Of a DNA stretch of 64,000 nt, positions 24,868 through 36,722 are shown piece after piece. Within the stretch, counting starts at the first letter, position 1. Every line of letters begins with the position of its first letter. Origin of the DNA: Viscum album (Eukaryota; Streptophyta; Magnoliopsida; Santalales; Viscaceae); contig OY728119.1 in NCBI GenBank assembly GCA_963277665.1, positions 315,538,206-315,602,205 on the forward strand, read 5' to 3'. Both the position numbers and the translations under genes were made by a program. Under the pieces are notes generated by a model. That model ran no database searches. It was given only the letters and a program-made list of their open reading frames with translations, and was not told the DNA's origin.

Positions 24868-25560
24868 AGACTTTTTATCCCTACTAAGTCACTAGGATCT
24901 ATTATCCATATCCAAATTCAAACATTACTATTGAAAATGGCCATCCATCCTTCAGTTATAATCTTAAATAATTTTATGTTTCCAAAAAAACTCTCACCTA
25001 AAAAATTCTACATCCTCTTAAGGTCGTATCCTATTAATCAATAATCCAATCCATCCATTTAATAAGGGTTGCATCTTGTTTCAAGTCCACAACATCACAT
25101 TGAAAAATAAGAGACAAATATATTTGGTAGTTACTTTACTAAACATGAAATACCCTATACACAATAGAATAATTAATTAGAAACTCTAAATAATAAGATA
25201 CATATCAAATCTGATCAACAATATTTAATGGTTCCATATAGTGAGGTGTTAACTTTCTTTTCTTATATATTCATCAATGTCTCATACACATCAATACTCA
25301 TAAAAGGCTATATCTCCAACTGAAAATTCCAACATTCATCATCAATGATATATTAATAACATCAACCTATTATCATTTTCATTAATATCTTTCATATTAG
25401 ATGAAATTTATTTATTGTATCTTTCACAACAATTAGTCCCAAGAGAGTCATTTCTCCCACTTCTACTAAAATCAATAGTGACCAACATGGTCTCCCTTAT
25501 AGTGATTCAAAAAGGATCTATCTAAATTGATGTTTGATTTTTGATTCTATAAAAAAATAA
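24868..25560 (-). other. Chromovirus C: 3' end of pol, not resolved
   Basis: This should hold the end of the integrase and any chromodomain. I could not read a convincing motif through the decay. Open stretches on both strands (for example 24829-25044 plus) resemble no known protein. Confidence 0.35.
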
Positions 25561-25766
25561 CAAAGTGATTTTACATTACCATGATCTCAAAAAATATATC
25601 ACACAATCTCAATCATATCCTCCAGATTCCAAATAATCCATTTTGATTTCATGTCTTTTTGAGGATGATATGATGTACTCATATTCAACTATGTACCCAT
25701 CACCCTCTTGATTCCCCTCCAAAAACATAAAGTAACCCACAGATCTATATATTAAATAATACTGAC
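25560..25766 (-). pseudogene. Chromovirus C integrase, downstream fragment
   Basis: Minus-strand translation gives LWVTLCFWRGIKRVMG, one stop, LNMSTSYHPQKDMKSKW and WNLEDMIEIV. It matches the gypsy integrase stretch RFTSRFWxxxQxxxGTQLxxSTAYHPQTDGQSER...LEDMLR. The catalytic Glu position (QSER) reads KSKW, so it is lost. This fragment is the continuation of 28151-28400, separated from it by the LINE derivative. Confidence 0.8.
25737..25761. repeat. Target-site duplication of the LINE derivative, left copy
   Basis: CCACAGATCTATATATTAAATAATA here pairs with CCACATCATATATGAAATAATTA at 28151-28173, with small differences. Both copies code for the same integrase residues (around SII(S/Y) and the following Asp), as expected for a duplication of about 23 bp made at insertion. 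Confidence 0.7.
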
Positions 25767-26137
25767 TAAAAATTACTTTTTTATTATAAAACACTTTTAA
25801 AGGGAAAATTGAAAACAACATACAACCAGAGAAAAACTATCGGACTGCCCCATCCCATCAAGTAAACCAAAAAACAAGCCTTCATCAACATAGGCTCTCT
25901 CGGCTAGCAGTCCCATGCAGAAGCATGGGCACGGAACCGATGGTGAATCCATACCCTCTAAAGCATCCAATTCCCAGAGACCTGCATTAATGAAGACTTG
26001 ATGCTCAAAACCCCTTCCAGGGATGGTCTAAGAAGCATGCAAAAACAAGAAAAAATAGAACTTCAAATATAAGTGACCCGAAACAACTCTATCTCACACA
26101 ACCCAAGCACTCACACCAGCCAACCACAACCACCGGC
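25767..26137 (-). other. 3' untranslated part of the LINE derivative
   Basis: Still G+C-rich, no ORF2 start. It follows the ORF1 stop directly and ends in the A-rich tract. An intact LINE would have several kilobases of ORF2 here. Confidence 0.6.
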
Positions 26138-28134
26138 TTAAACTAATTCGTTAACTAGAAACATAATGTTACCTGAGTCTTCTTCCCTAAATAATTTCCA
26201 TGTTAGGGAAGATAAATGTAAGCCTGCATCTTCCAAAATCTGCTTCTCAAAAAAAGACACAAGTTGATCCCATGTCTGAATGTACTCCTCAACACTGATC
26301 TTCCTGTGATTGAAACCCCCTACCAAAATAGAGTCTTGTTTATCGATCCAAGAATATTTCTCCTCATTAAGGGACACCTCTATAGGCCTTCCCATCATTC
26401 TAGCAGCCTCTTCCTCATTAGCATTGAGAAATAGGACCTGTTCTATCACCACTTCATCAGAGCTTAAAAGGAGAACCAAGGACTGGCAATTATGCTCCTC
26501 AGTCCTTAGGTAGTTCAGAGACTCCATAGTCGTTCTCATGTCACTCATCCTCTTTGTCGATCGAGTCATCAGAGGAGGAGGTAGAGAGGAGTAGTCCTTC
26601 CTCCCTGTCCTCCTCCTGGTCTTTTGGTTCGGTGTTTCATCTGCCGAATGGCAGTGCTCATCTTCCTTTCACTCATTCTCACATCCCCAAACTGCCTCCG
26701 GTGAGTAGCTAAAGGAAGCACTAAATTCTGTTTCCACAAGCCTCTCAATTTTTTTGTTTAGGGGAATTAAGAGCTGAGAACTGGGAGTAGACCCCCCTGT
26801 CTTCCCCTTAACCGAATTCCAATCCTCCTATGAAGAAGGCCCTTGAAACCCCTGTTGCAAAAAACTACTAACTGGCCCCATTGGCATGGCCAGATCATCC
26901 TCCCCCCATTCCGTCATCTACACCACAGCCTCCTGGCTTCCAGACTTTTGAACTTCCACACTAACCAAGTCTTGCTGCACAGGACAACACTGCTCTACAC
27001 CAAGTTCAGTTGAAGAGTGATCTAGGTCCGGCCTCAATCTGTTGAACACCTCAGCGACCGATGGAATGTCCTGAGGTACCAAAGTCTTCTTCACAAGAGA
27101 TTGCGCATGAGAAGGTCGACCGGACCCTGCCACAAACATCCCCTTGCACATATCTACACTGATAAGCACATCCTCCTCTAATTGCAAACATCCAACAGGA
27201 TCTCCCCCACCCATACTTCCTTCCTCCATGGTAGACTTCTATTTTAGGGTCTCTCCCAATCCATGTACCCCATATTCCTTCCGGTAGTAGATACCCCTCC
27301 TCTGAATGCGCTGAGACCCACTACATCAAATTTCAAGAGAGTGACCCAAATGATTACATCCATAACAGAAATCAGTCCAGTTTTTGTATACCACCCTTTG
27401 ATTGCAGTGTTATTCCTCACCCACAGTGATCCAGACATATTCACATGGTACCCTTTCAGCATCCACTTCAATGTAGACTCGAGAATTCATCGGATGACAG
27501 AGAGCATCTGTTGGGAAATCCGAGCACATATACCTACCAAGGAAATTTCCTAGCATTCACATAACCGAAGGATTTTGAAATGGAAGTGAAAGATTTTGGA
27601 AACATACCAAGTCTCTATAGTTGAAGGATCACACTTTATATTCCAATCAAAGTTCCATCGAAAAAGAAAAAATTAGAAGTCGTTGATGTTACGAGAAGCA
27701 CTTGATCATGCCTTGAAGAGGTCATCCCTTGAGGAGAAGCGTATCATAATGTGTTGATTATCCCACAGACCCACTGTCACCCAATCTTGCAAATCCCAGG
27801 TGTCGAAGACATGCCAATCAAATGCATCCACCGACAATTGCCGCTGGAAAAACCTAGCAATTAATGTTTTCTTTAAAAGAAATGAGGTTTTTGAGAACTC
27901 CGCTCCTAATAACTGGAGGTTCGGGTAACCCTCGAGCAAATCCAAAACATTCAATCCAGGAGGAACTCGAGGAAAAGGAGGAAGTAAATAAGGTTTTGTG
28001 AAGGGGGTGAATGGGGGAGACCTCCATTTGCTGGGTGATGAGTACCACACCCCCCGCCCCATTAGAGGGGGATGAGCCGGCGCAGAGGTGGCCGCCTCTG
28101 CCACAACAAGATCCCGGCTAGGTTTCACGACCAA
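26138..28134 (-). pseudogene. LINE ORF1-like protein with DUF4283 and CCHC knuckle
   Basis: ORF1 proteins bind LINE RNA and chaperone reverse transcription. In the first frame (28134-27706) the text around IARFFQRQLSVDAFDWHVFDTW and IMIRFSSRDDLFKA fits the DUF4283 domain of plant LINE ORF1. After a frameshift near 27560-27600 the reading continues with RVYIEVDAERVPCEYVWI and the knuckle CYGCNHLGHSLEI (27326-27367). Its fourth ligand codon is TGA, one base from Cys. A long linker rich in Ser, Pro and charged residues follows. The last 143 residues (26569-26138) are open and end at a TAA, and I do not recognise that domain. In all there are about six stops and one frameshift over ~660 codons. 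The true start may lie a few codons before 28134, where no ATG is seen. Confidence 0.72.
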
Positions 28135-28150
28135 TGTCCCGCCGAAAGAT

Positions 28151-28400
28151 CCACATCATATATGAAATAATTAATAGAGGTAATCCATGAAACAAAACTT
28201 ACTCTATCTTATTCAACATGACTGGGTCTTCTACTAAGAACATCTCATGAATGAGTAAGAAGTCAGTTGATTTCATGTGTTAATCCATAATCAAATAGAT
28301 AGAATAATATATCCATTATTATTAATGTAAACCAACCATGAAATCCAACATCATATCATCCCATTTCAATATCAACATAATCAAATGTTGTAAACATCTT
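28151..28400 (-). pseudogene. Chromovirus C integrase, upstream fragment
   Basis: Minus strand: LKWDDMMLDFMVGL near 28328-28370 (family WKWEHISMDFVVGLP), then STDFLLIHEMFLVEDPV and FHGLPLLIISYMM down to 28151 (family SAHFLPV...LHGVPVSIISDR). The reading stops exactly where the LINE derivative begins and resumes at 25766. The first catalytic Asp is the D of LDFMVGL's family position or close by. The second lies at the duplicated target. Confidence 0.8.
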
Positions 28401-29543
28401 TGAGATGACTTATACCATTTCTTCACCTATTGGAAAGACAAAAACCATGAGATATAATCTAGTGTCACTCTATTTATTCATTATCATCATAATTTTTTTC
28501 TTATGATATAATATATTCTTATCGTTATTTCATGAAATATCCATCTACAGTTATGAAATTTGTTAATAACCTCATCCTCCAAACTCAATAGATCTATTAC
28601 TCTATCTTGGAAAGAGTGTCAAGCTAGTTACTAGAGACTTCTCATCAATGGTCCCCCCACCATTTAAGGTTTCATAAATTTTTTTACATTCATTTTTGGT
28701 TTCATATCCCTTATTAACATGGTCAATGAGCATGGAAGTGAAATTGATCCAATGTAAAATCATACAATATCCCTCCTCATAGGAATTCAAATGTAATTAC
28801 AACATTAAAATCCACAGAACGTCAGTTTTAATTATTTCTTCTATGATGTTACCTTAATCTGGTGTATAGGATAACTCAAAATAAAATGTTTGAAGATATT
28901 TAACCCATATCCATTTCCTATAATTCAAATCACACAGGGAGAAAATACATCTCATGGTATTATTATTTTAATATACCATAATCCTACCTCTAAATAAGTA
29001 ATTTATCCAAATATTAAAATAATGACCAATCACTACTACCACGGGGTCCTTCATAAGATATAGTTCTTCACATGTGGTCATAACTACCACAATCCATATG
29101 ATACCACATTATCACCTTATATAATCACACATACCCATCTAAATCATGATGCATCATGGTACACCAAATACTTTTTATAGTTTTAATTATGGTCAATATT
29201 GGAATAGAATTTGATCATCTATTCAACTCATCACAAGATTCATGGAACTTTTCATCCCAGCCAAACATCACACCTTTACAACTTATCTCAATAATTAGTG
29301 AAAATAACTTCTAGAATTTTTGAATTAACCATTGGTTGTTTCCTTACAATCTAAGGAAGATAAAAATAACATAAAAAGTAATGGGTCACTCCCAATACAT
29401 CACAACTCAAACTTTATCTAGGTCAACAGAAACACCCTTCTCGGAGATGACATCTCCCATTAACATTACCTCCAAAAAAATTTATATTTGGATAATTTCA
29501 CATATAAAATTTCATATCATCACTATTATGATTTTCAAATTAC
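28400..29543 (-). pseudogene. Chromovirus C end of RT and RNase H
   Basis: Minus strand, reading leftward from 29543: ILYVKLSKYKFFW near 29484-29520 (family LYAKLSKCEFW), then GDVISEKGVSVDLDKV near 29411-29458 (family GHVISKEGVSVDPxKI), then KGVMFGWDEKF near 29244-29278 (family KGVxFVWDEKC). Beyond this the RNase H domain proper is too decayed to read. The preceding RT core, with the YVDD box, is absent here and at 36723. Confidence 0.8.
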
Positions 29544-30982
29544 TTTTATATGTACATTTTATGTACAAATATATTTATATATAAATACATTGATTTCAGT
29601 AAATTAATTATTAATTAATTCCTATGCATTTAATGGTTTGTTCATCTTTGGAAGGAGAAAATAATTTAAGTATAAGAAGTAAAATAACATAAAAAAAATC
29701 AATAATTTCATAGAAACATAGATTCCAAAGATAACGGATGACCATGGGATGTTTTTGGGGATCAAAAATAATGAACCAAGATGAAATGAATCTTTTGAAG
29801 CTTGAAAAATATTATTCATGTCATGAATCACATTATAGATGTGAATATATTACAAGGTGTGAATTTATTTTATATAATAAATTGAAGAATAAAAAGAGTG
29901 TTGTAGAAACTTTCACGGAATGACCCCCACTTTCAATCTATGAAAGTTGATAGAAATACCAAGATTTGGCATTTTAATGGGACTTTCAATGGGAGACTCA
30001 ACAATTAATGACCCACAGATCCATTTCATCTTGGGTATGACTTTATCCTACTTTATTAATAAAAATATGATTACTTAAAACCACCATTATCCCCATGTAT
30101 TTCTATAAATATAGAGCTCATATGTTGCTTCCAGGAACGGATCTGAAGACCAAATATTGGGACGAGAAGCTGCGATATATCGTTTCCACCATCAGTTTAC
30201 ATATTATATTTTCATTATGAATTATTTTTTGTTTCTCATTCCCCTTTACTACCTCATAACTAAGATGAGGGGGTAACTCCATCCACATTCTAGGGTGATG
30301 TATGCAAATGGGGAAGGTTAATTGGATTTCATTATTATATTTTATTCATGTATTTGCTTTTCTAGATTGATGAATTAATTTCCAAAACCCTTTATTTTTA
30401 TTTTCTCATGACCATTGAGTGAATTTCTAGAAAATTATAATTTAAATTGAACAAATATTTACCCTAAATTAGTAATAACCATTATCTCATTTAGTGTAAT
30501 TAGGGTTAAAAATGGTATTATGGGAAACTCAATTCAGAAATACCCTAAATTACTAATCCAGGGGAAAAGGGGGATTATCACATTTAGAAGGGGATACCAT
30601 TAATATTGTGTATACATCATCTCAAATCCAAAAATACACATTCATTTTCAATTTAAATTATTTATCCAACTACACTTGAACCCTAAAACTACAAAATCCC
30701 AACATGATTTTCAAATTGATTTTTTAACAACAAATATTTTATCATTTCTTACTTTCTTAATAATTTATTTATAAAAAAACTTTTTATTTCTCCCCTCTAT
30801 TCTACAAATCAATTGAATAAAATTGTTTCCTTTTAAAAAAAATCCAACTTCATCATCTCTATGCGTTCAACCTTGACTCGGTGCTTTTTATATTTTAATT
30901 AATTAATCGCACTTATCTGAGTTTTATAAATTTTTATTTTGGTTATCCCCATAGGGAGTTAATGATGCCCTGCAGGTTCTCA
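29544..30982 (+). repeat. 5' LTR of the Athila-type element
   Basis: Aligns over most of its length with 35469-36722. Landmarks are ATATAAATACATTGATTT near the start, GATGACCATGGGATG / GAATGATCATAGGATG, CAATCCCCATGTATGTCTATAAATA-like text (a probable TATA region near 30095-30115), and ACCCTAAAT..AGGGGAAAGGGGG. It ends TGATGCCCTGCAGGTTCTCA, aligning with the end of the solo LTR at 46542, which fixes the terminus. Confidence 0.8.
30095..30118 (+). promoter_or_regulatory. Candidate TATA box of the Athila-type LTR
   Basis: CTATAAATATAGAG is kept as CTATAAATAGAGAG in the 3' LTR near 36031. It sits after CCCCATGTAT in both copies. The form and conservation suit the LTR promoter. The start site is not determined. 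Confidence 0.5.
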
Positions 30983-31199
30983 AAACTATTGTTGGTTCTA
31001 GGGATGGATAAAATTTAGTTTTTTTCTATTAATTTTATTTTAAATATTTCTTTTTTATATTCTCTATTTTATGTTTGGTGTTTTTACACAACAATATTAG
31101 GCCTCTAAAACCTTAATGATCAACTACAACACAAGGGAAAAGGAAAAGAGACCCTAAAATTTTATCCCAAGACTGAGTGACATTGTAGGAGAAATATGA

Positions 31200-33060
31200 T
31201 TTCTATGACCATGGATGACATAGAGAATCAATAAATTTTATGGGTTCTGTACAGATTTTTGAAGCTGTGTACGCTCACTAATTACAGGAGGCCATCGAAC
31301 ATGGGATTAGAAATGATCATCCTAGTGCCATACATTATAGAAAATCCCTTCGAGATTAAACCAACTATCATTAAAATGATTTAAAACATTGTATATTTTT
31401 CTAGCCTACCTTATGGAGACCCAAACATGAATATAGAGAACATCCTCAAGCTCTATGAACATCCTCAAGCACTATGACACATTTTCATATATGCTACTTC
31501 CCACCTTAAAATTTAATGGATATATAGGCATGTATTTCAGATTACAATAATTTTGGAGATGAATATCTCAAATTTGTTTAGGAATATTTCAACTATATGA
31601 ATTGTAAATTCCCTCATCGTGGATTAGAGATTTTGATGTTAATACAATATTTTTATATTTTTTTTCATAAGAGTATATGTTAATTTTAGATTTTGAAGCT
31701 ATAGGATCATTAATGTTAAAGGTACTGGAGGAGAGAAAAATTCTACTAGATGAGATGGAAATAAATATCTTCCAATATAAGAGTGAAGTTACTCCATGAA
31801 GTGGTGTCCACATGACATACAATAATAGCTAGATGGTGGGACAAATGGAATAACTAAAAAATAATATAGATGCAATGATGGTCCAACAAAAATAACCCCA
31901 AGGTATGTTTTTAGAAGAAGTCAATTACAATTACAATAACTATCAAAATAATTTTAAGGTTTCGTATCCACAACAACAAGGGAATGGTTCTTGGAAGAGA
32001 GCACCATGTTTTCAAGTGAAATAAATACCATCATTGTATAGGCATGTCCATAGGCTAGAGGAGACGTTGGAAACTTTCATGACTACCACAGGAACATCCA
32101 ACAATAAACTGAAGGCATATTAAAAAGATCAATGTGACTAAATACAAGAGTTTAAGGACGAATCAATGGATTAAAATTCTTCACTCTAGAACTGAAAATT
32201 TCAAGACGGACAAATCCAAATGATATTTAGAGAGAGGACAAGAGGAATACTACCAGGATTCCATAGTGTGCACCCATTAGTGGATTTAAGAGTTATTGCT
32301 CTATGAAGTGGAAAATTTACAAAGAACCCTCCTGAATGAATCAAGATTCAAAAATGAAAATAATTTGAAAATAAGTTTGAAGAGATAAAAACGAGTGAAG
32401 AAAACATAGATGAATCAAAAGAATCTGAATAAGAACCACTTTAGTATAAGTCAAGGATACCTTTTCTAGAATAAATAGTGAAAGAAAAGATCGATGCACA
32501 AAAAGGTAAATTTATGGAACACTTTAAAAAAATTCATAATAATATTAATTTAGTATAATCCCTCAAATTAATGACCGTGTATGAAAAATTCATGAATGAG
32601 ACGATAAACAACAATAAAAAACTAGAGGATATATGCACTATTCCACACACATGGGAGTGTTCAGTGGTGTTATCAAAGGAACTTCCTAAGAAGAAATAGT
32701 ATCCTAGTAGTTTTTCCGTCCCTATATTTATTGGGGATAATAAATTTGGAAAAGTGATATGTGATTTAGGTGTGATTTTCAACATCATGTCACACACCAC
32801 CTCCAAAATACTTGGACTAGATAGACTAAATCCCACAAGAGTTTCAATTTAATTAGTTGATTCAATGGTTAAATTTCTAGGACAAATCAAATAAATCCAT
32901 ATAAAATATTAAAATTTATACTTCCTCATGGATTTATTAGTTATGGATATGGGGGAAAGGAGAAACCCCCCCACCAATTTTGTGAAGACTATTTTTGGAT
33001 GTTGAACGCGCAATGATAGATGTAAAAAGTGAATAACTCTATCTGAGAGTAAGTAGCCAA
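31200..33060 (+). pseudogene. Athila-type gag-protease remnant
   Basis: Gag N-terminal part: NPFEIKPTIIKMI near 31340-31383 and LPYGDPNMNIENIL near 31408-31450 (family FELKPxLIxMVQ...DPxxHLxxFLE). The late gag / protease junction reads FMEHFKKIHNNINLV and MTVYEKFMNETINNNKKL near 32515-32622, then WECSVVLSKELPKK (family ECSAILQxKLPPKLKDPGSF). Protease: VICDLGVIFNIM near 32755-32792, the Athila form of the active site (family ALCDLGASINLMP), followed by LGLDRLNPT. Stops are spread throughout. Confidence 0.85.
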
Positions 33061-33239
33061 CAAGTAAGTTTCAATATCCACCAGTAAATGAAGAATTTTG
33101 ATGTGAGAGAATATGATGATCTATGTAAAGGAAAAAAAATGGATTTGAAGATATTATTGAATTTTAATAATTTTATGAGGTATTTGTTATCATACAAGAG
33201 GATATTAAATGTAAAGGCACAGAAATGTTGAAAGGTAAG

Positions 33240-33490
33240 TTAAGGAACTAGAACATTAACACCGGAGGAGTGACCAATTCAACCAAGTTTGAGAAGGGAA
33301 AATATTTATGTATGTTACATGAACTTAAATTTATTTCTTATGGATTGAAAAAGAATTGGTGGATCGACCCGATGTATATTGATAAAATGATTCCAGTGGG
33401 AAGAATTAAGATATTTAATGAAGATGGGAAAAGATAGACCTTCATGGATAAGTCATATTGGCGATCATTTATAGACCCTGTCTTGGTAAA
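33240..33490 (+). pseudogene. Athila-type integrase C-terminal fragment
   Basis: The text VGRIKIFNEDGKR near 33396-33435, followed after a stop by TFMDKSYWRSFIDPV, matches the end of Athila-type integrases (pattern GxxKIxDxxGxxFxVNGxRLKPF). Only about 300 bp separate it from the protease, where an intact element has several kilobases of RT, RNase H and integrase core. The call is moderate because the fragment is short. Confidence 0.6.
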
Positions 33491-35452
33491 ATGTTTCTAA
33501 TGATCCATAATGTGATCTGAAAAAAAAAATTTAAGGTTGATCCAATGATGTTTTTACAAAATATCTTTTGATATAAAACATGATTTTTTTAGATATTTCA
33601 TTTTTTTAGTTCTAGGCACATGCACTCTCCCCTAAATATTTAAAATTTCATTGATAATGTTATGAACATTCACCTACTTATCTTTATTTTTCAGTACTAT
33701 AATGGCCCTGGTAGGAAGCATGAAAACAAGTTGCAAGACCAACTCATGTTGTGAAACCCATTCACATTATGAACTCATAAAAATACACATGTGAGATAGA
33801 TTCACATCATAAATATGGTGCAGGTAAAACCTATACAATAAAGTTAAATAATCTTTTAAAGGGGGCCATGTGTTAAAATTTGTATATTTTATTTTAACCC
33901 CAAAACTTTAAAATTACTAAAACTTCAAACTACCAATTGTATTCACTACCTTGATTATTGCTTTCATCAATTGAACTACAAGACATAAACTAGTTAGAAC
34001 TCTTCTGATTTTATGATATTTTTTAATAAATTTTAATTGGAAAATGGGGAAAATAAATAGTAGAGATAATCATGTGGTGGATTTTAAAAATAATTATTTA
34101 TTGGAGCTTGTTATTAATTTTCAATGAAATTTTTCTGAGATTTGGCCTAACTTGATTTTTTTATATTTTCATTAATTTATTTAATTATTCATATAAATTT
34201 CTATGACTTATTGTCGAGATATTTCTTCTCAATCCCGATACATCCTTTGATCTAATTTTTCTTACACCATCTTTAATATATTTCTTATGATACTCGGGCA
34301 TGTTCTCTTCTAGAACATTAATGGAATTTTAACAAAGTTATGACTAAATAGAATCACTGTTAATATAATTGAGGTATTTTTGTTTATCCAATTATCCTTT
34401 GAACCACATTTCAGTAGTCCTTTTAAGACTATAGAATCTATCAATGACCTTGAAAGTAAATTATCCTAGTTATAATCATGTTTTATTCATTCCTACCCTA
34501 CTCATAGTGTATTTCAAGACATTTAAAATAATAAGAGTGGGGGATAAGCTATCCTTGGTGGATGGGGATATACATTATTAATTAGACGTTACTAAGGTTT
34601 TTCATGAGATTTAGGGAGATTTTGTGATATTATTCATTGTATCATATTATTCACCACTATTTCTAAAAAAGAAATAAAAAATATGTAAAAAATAAACAAA
34701 ATGGGTTTTGTCTTAGGTGGATCAAAAATCATCATTTTCCAACCAATGATCTTTTAATCATATGTGGTTAAGTAGTGGATGAGAGGTTTTTATTAATCAT
34801 AATTTTGGTGATAGAGAAAAATAATGAATTCATTTTGATTACTTTTATCATGATCTAATTTTGAACTCTTTTGGGGGAAGAGAGATATGAAATCTGTAAA
34901 GGGAAATTTCCGTTGAGCTTATCTTTTGATATCATGAATTATACTATAGATTCAAAATTTATTTTTGATATTTATTTATTTTCAAGCCATTACCCACACA
35001 CCCTAAAGCCTCATATACATTTCAACATAATAATTAATCCCTCATGATTAACAATGATCTCTATATTTACATAGTAGAGATGATATATTTCTTGCAAGCA
35101 TATAGTATGTGACTTGTTCGTGAGGTATCTGATAAACTATATTCATAGTTGTACCATGATGATGAGAATAAAAATTAAAGAGATGTAAAATATGAATTCA
35201 ATTCATATTAGTAATGAATTGAAAAATGAAAATGGATGAATGAAAATTTTTGGCAATTTTAAAAATGGAAAATTAAAATGCATTATTGATTTTTTTCTTC
35301 GAAAATTGATGCATTGATTAAATTGTATGTCTAATGCTTAAATATTTATTTTCCTATTTGATCAATTGTTTTTATTGATATTGAGTTTAAAAAATAGTAA
35401 GGCGGGTATACTTTATAGTATGTTGTGATTCCATCCTTGAGGAAATGTTTCA
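33490..35452 (+). other. 3' noncoding region of the Athila-type element
   Basis: About 2 kb of AT-rich DNA without recognisable motifs on either strand. Athila elements often have a long 3' region here, sometimes with an envelope-like frame. None was seen. Confidence 0.55.
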
Positions 35453-35468
35453 ATTCAAGTTTAGGGGA
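35453..35468 (+). other. Polypurine tract of the Athila-type element
   Basis: CAAGTTTAGGGGATT just before the 3' LTR corresponds to the Athila tract CAAGTTTGGGGGA. Confidence 0.7.
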
Positions 35469-36722
35469 TTTTATTCATATATTTCATGCAAACATTTTTT
35501 TGATATATAAATACATTGATTTTTGTAAATTAATTGTTAATTCCTACCTGTGTGTTTAATTTTTTGTTCTTCAATGCTATAATAACATAATTTGAGGATA
35601 AAGAGGAAAATAATCCTAAATATATCAATAATTCCACTGAAATATGGCTTCCCACGATAACGAATGATCATAGGATGTTTTGGGGGTTGAAACTATAGAA
35701 CTATGTTGAAACAGAGCAAGAAGATCTATAAAAAGGCGATTCACAAATTGAATCATGTTCTAAAAGTGATTATATTACAAGGTGTGAAGTTATTTCAGAA
35801 TGTGAAGTGAAGAAAGTGAAAAAAAATGGTTTCAACACTTTTATGGAATGACACCCACATTCACACCATGAAAGTGGCTAGACAGACCCAGATTTGGTCT
35901 TTTGATGGGATTTTCAATGGGTGACAACAAATAATTACCTGGGAAACCATTTAATTACATAAATAACCTAATAATACTTTATGATTGTAAACATTTTTAC
36001 ATAAATCCAACACAATCCCCATGTATGTCTATAAATAGAGAGTTTTTAGGTTTGTTCCAGGGATAGTACAGAATATCAAATCTTGGGGTGAGAAGCTTCT
36101 CTATTCATGTTCCTCCACCAATCTACATCTTTGATTTTCTTTATGAATTATTTTCCATTTATCCTTACTCCTTACACCCTCATCACTAAGATAAGGGAGT
36201 AACTCCAAATGCTAGGGTGATGTAACTGAATGGGGAAGGTGTGTTGTATTTTATTCTTATATTTTATTCATGTGTTTGGGAGGTCGTATTGTAGAATTAA
36301 TTTCCAAGACCATTTTTTTATTTTATCGTGACCATTGAGTGAATTTATAGAAATGATTAATTTAAATTGTGTATATGGTTACCATAAATTATGAATGACC
36401 ATAGTTTCATTTATGGTAATCAAGATTAAAAATGGTGTCAAGACAAACTCGATTTGGAAATACCCTTAATTATAGGACCAAGGGAAAGGGGGTATTGTTG
36501 TGTTTATGATGGGATACCTTGAACAATGGATCTACCTCATGTCGAATCTGATTCCACACATGAATTTATAGTTCAAATTCATTATCTAACTAAACATTGA
36601 AACTAAAACTAAAAAACACAGGAACACTTTTTCTGATTTATTTTCAATAAACAATTTGCCTTCATTTCCTACTTTCTTCAATACTACATTCAAAATCACT
36701 TAAAACAATTAAATTAATTGAA
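35469..36722 (+). repeat. 3' LTR of the Athila-type element, truncated
   Basis: Follows the 5' LTR to a point equal to about 30825 (AATTGAATGG here, AATTGAATAA there), then switches in mid-sequence to minus-strand gypsy RT. About 155 bp of LTR end are missing. Confidence 0.8.

Larger units (their letters stand above)
25762..28150 (-). mobile_element. ORF1-only, G+C-rich LINE derivative
   Basis: This ~2.4 kb insert is visibly richer in G and C than everything around it and splits a chromovirus integrase. It carries one decayed ORF of LINE-ORF1 type, then about 370 bp of noncoding sequence, then an A-rich end (minus strand TAATAAAAAAGTAAT near 25774-25788). It is bounded by a ~23-bp duplication. 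There is no endonuclease or RT. This is a non-autonomous LINE derivative that would have needed enzymes from a full-length relative. Its small number of lesions and its base composition suggest it is younger than its host. Confidence 0.75.
29544..36722 (+). mobile_element. Athila-type Ty3/gypsy derivative lacking RT
   Basis: Related LTRs (29544-30982 and 35469-36722) flank a gag-protease region and a short integrase C-terminus. Gag and protease motifs match the plant Athila group. RT, RNase H and integrase core are missing. About 2 kb of noncoding DNA precedes a polypurine tract. The 3' LTR is cut short at 36722. The element lies inside the RT of chromovirus C. The left edge is set by aligning the two LTRs and is good to about ten bases. 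Confidence 0.8.

Noticed and set aside
24829..25044. 71-codon plus-strand frame near the chromovirus C junction as a gene
   Set aside because: It lies antisense over the 3' end of a minus-strand gypsy pol and resembles nothing.
26138..28134. A host nuclear gene, because of higher G+C and longer frames
   Set aside because: DUF4283 plus CCHC order, the A-rich end, stops, and a target duplication inside a gypsy integrase point to a retroposon.
30963..30976. TGATGCCCTGCAGG as the Athila primer binding site
   Set aside because: The solo LTR at 45250-46542 keeps the matching text (GATGCCTGC) inside its CA end, so this lies within the LTR. No canonical primer site was found after 30982.
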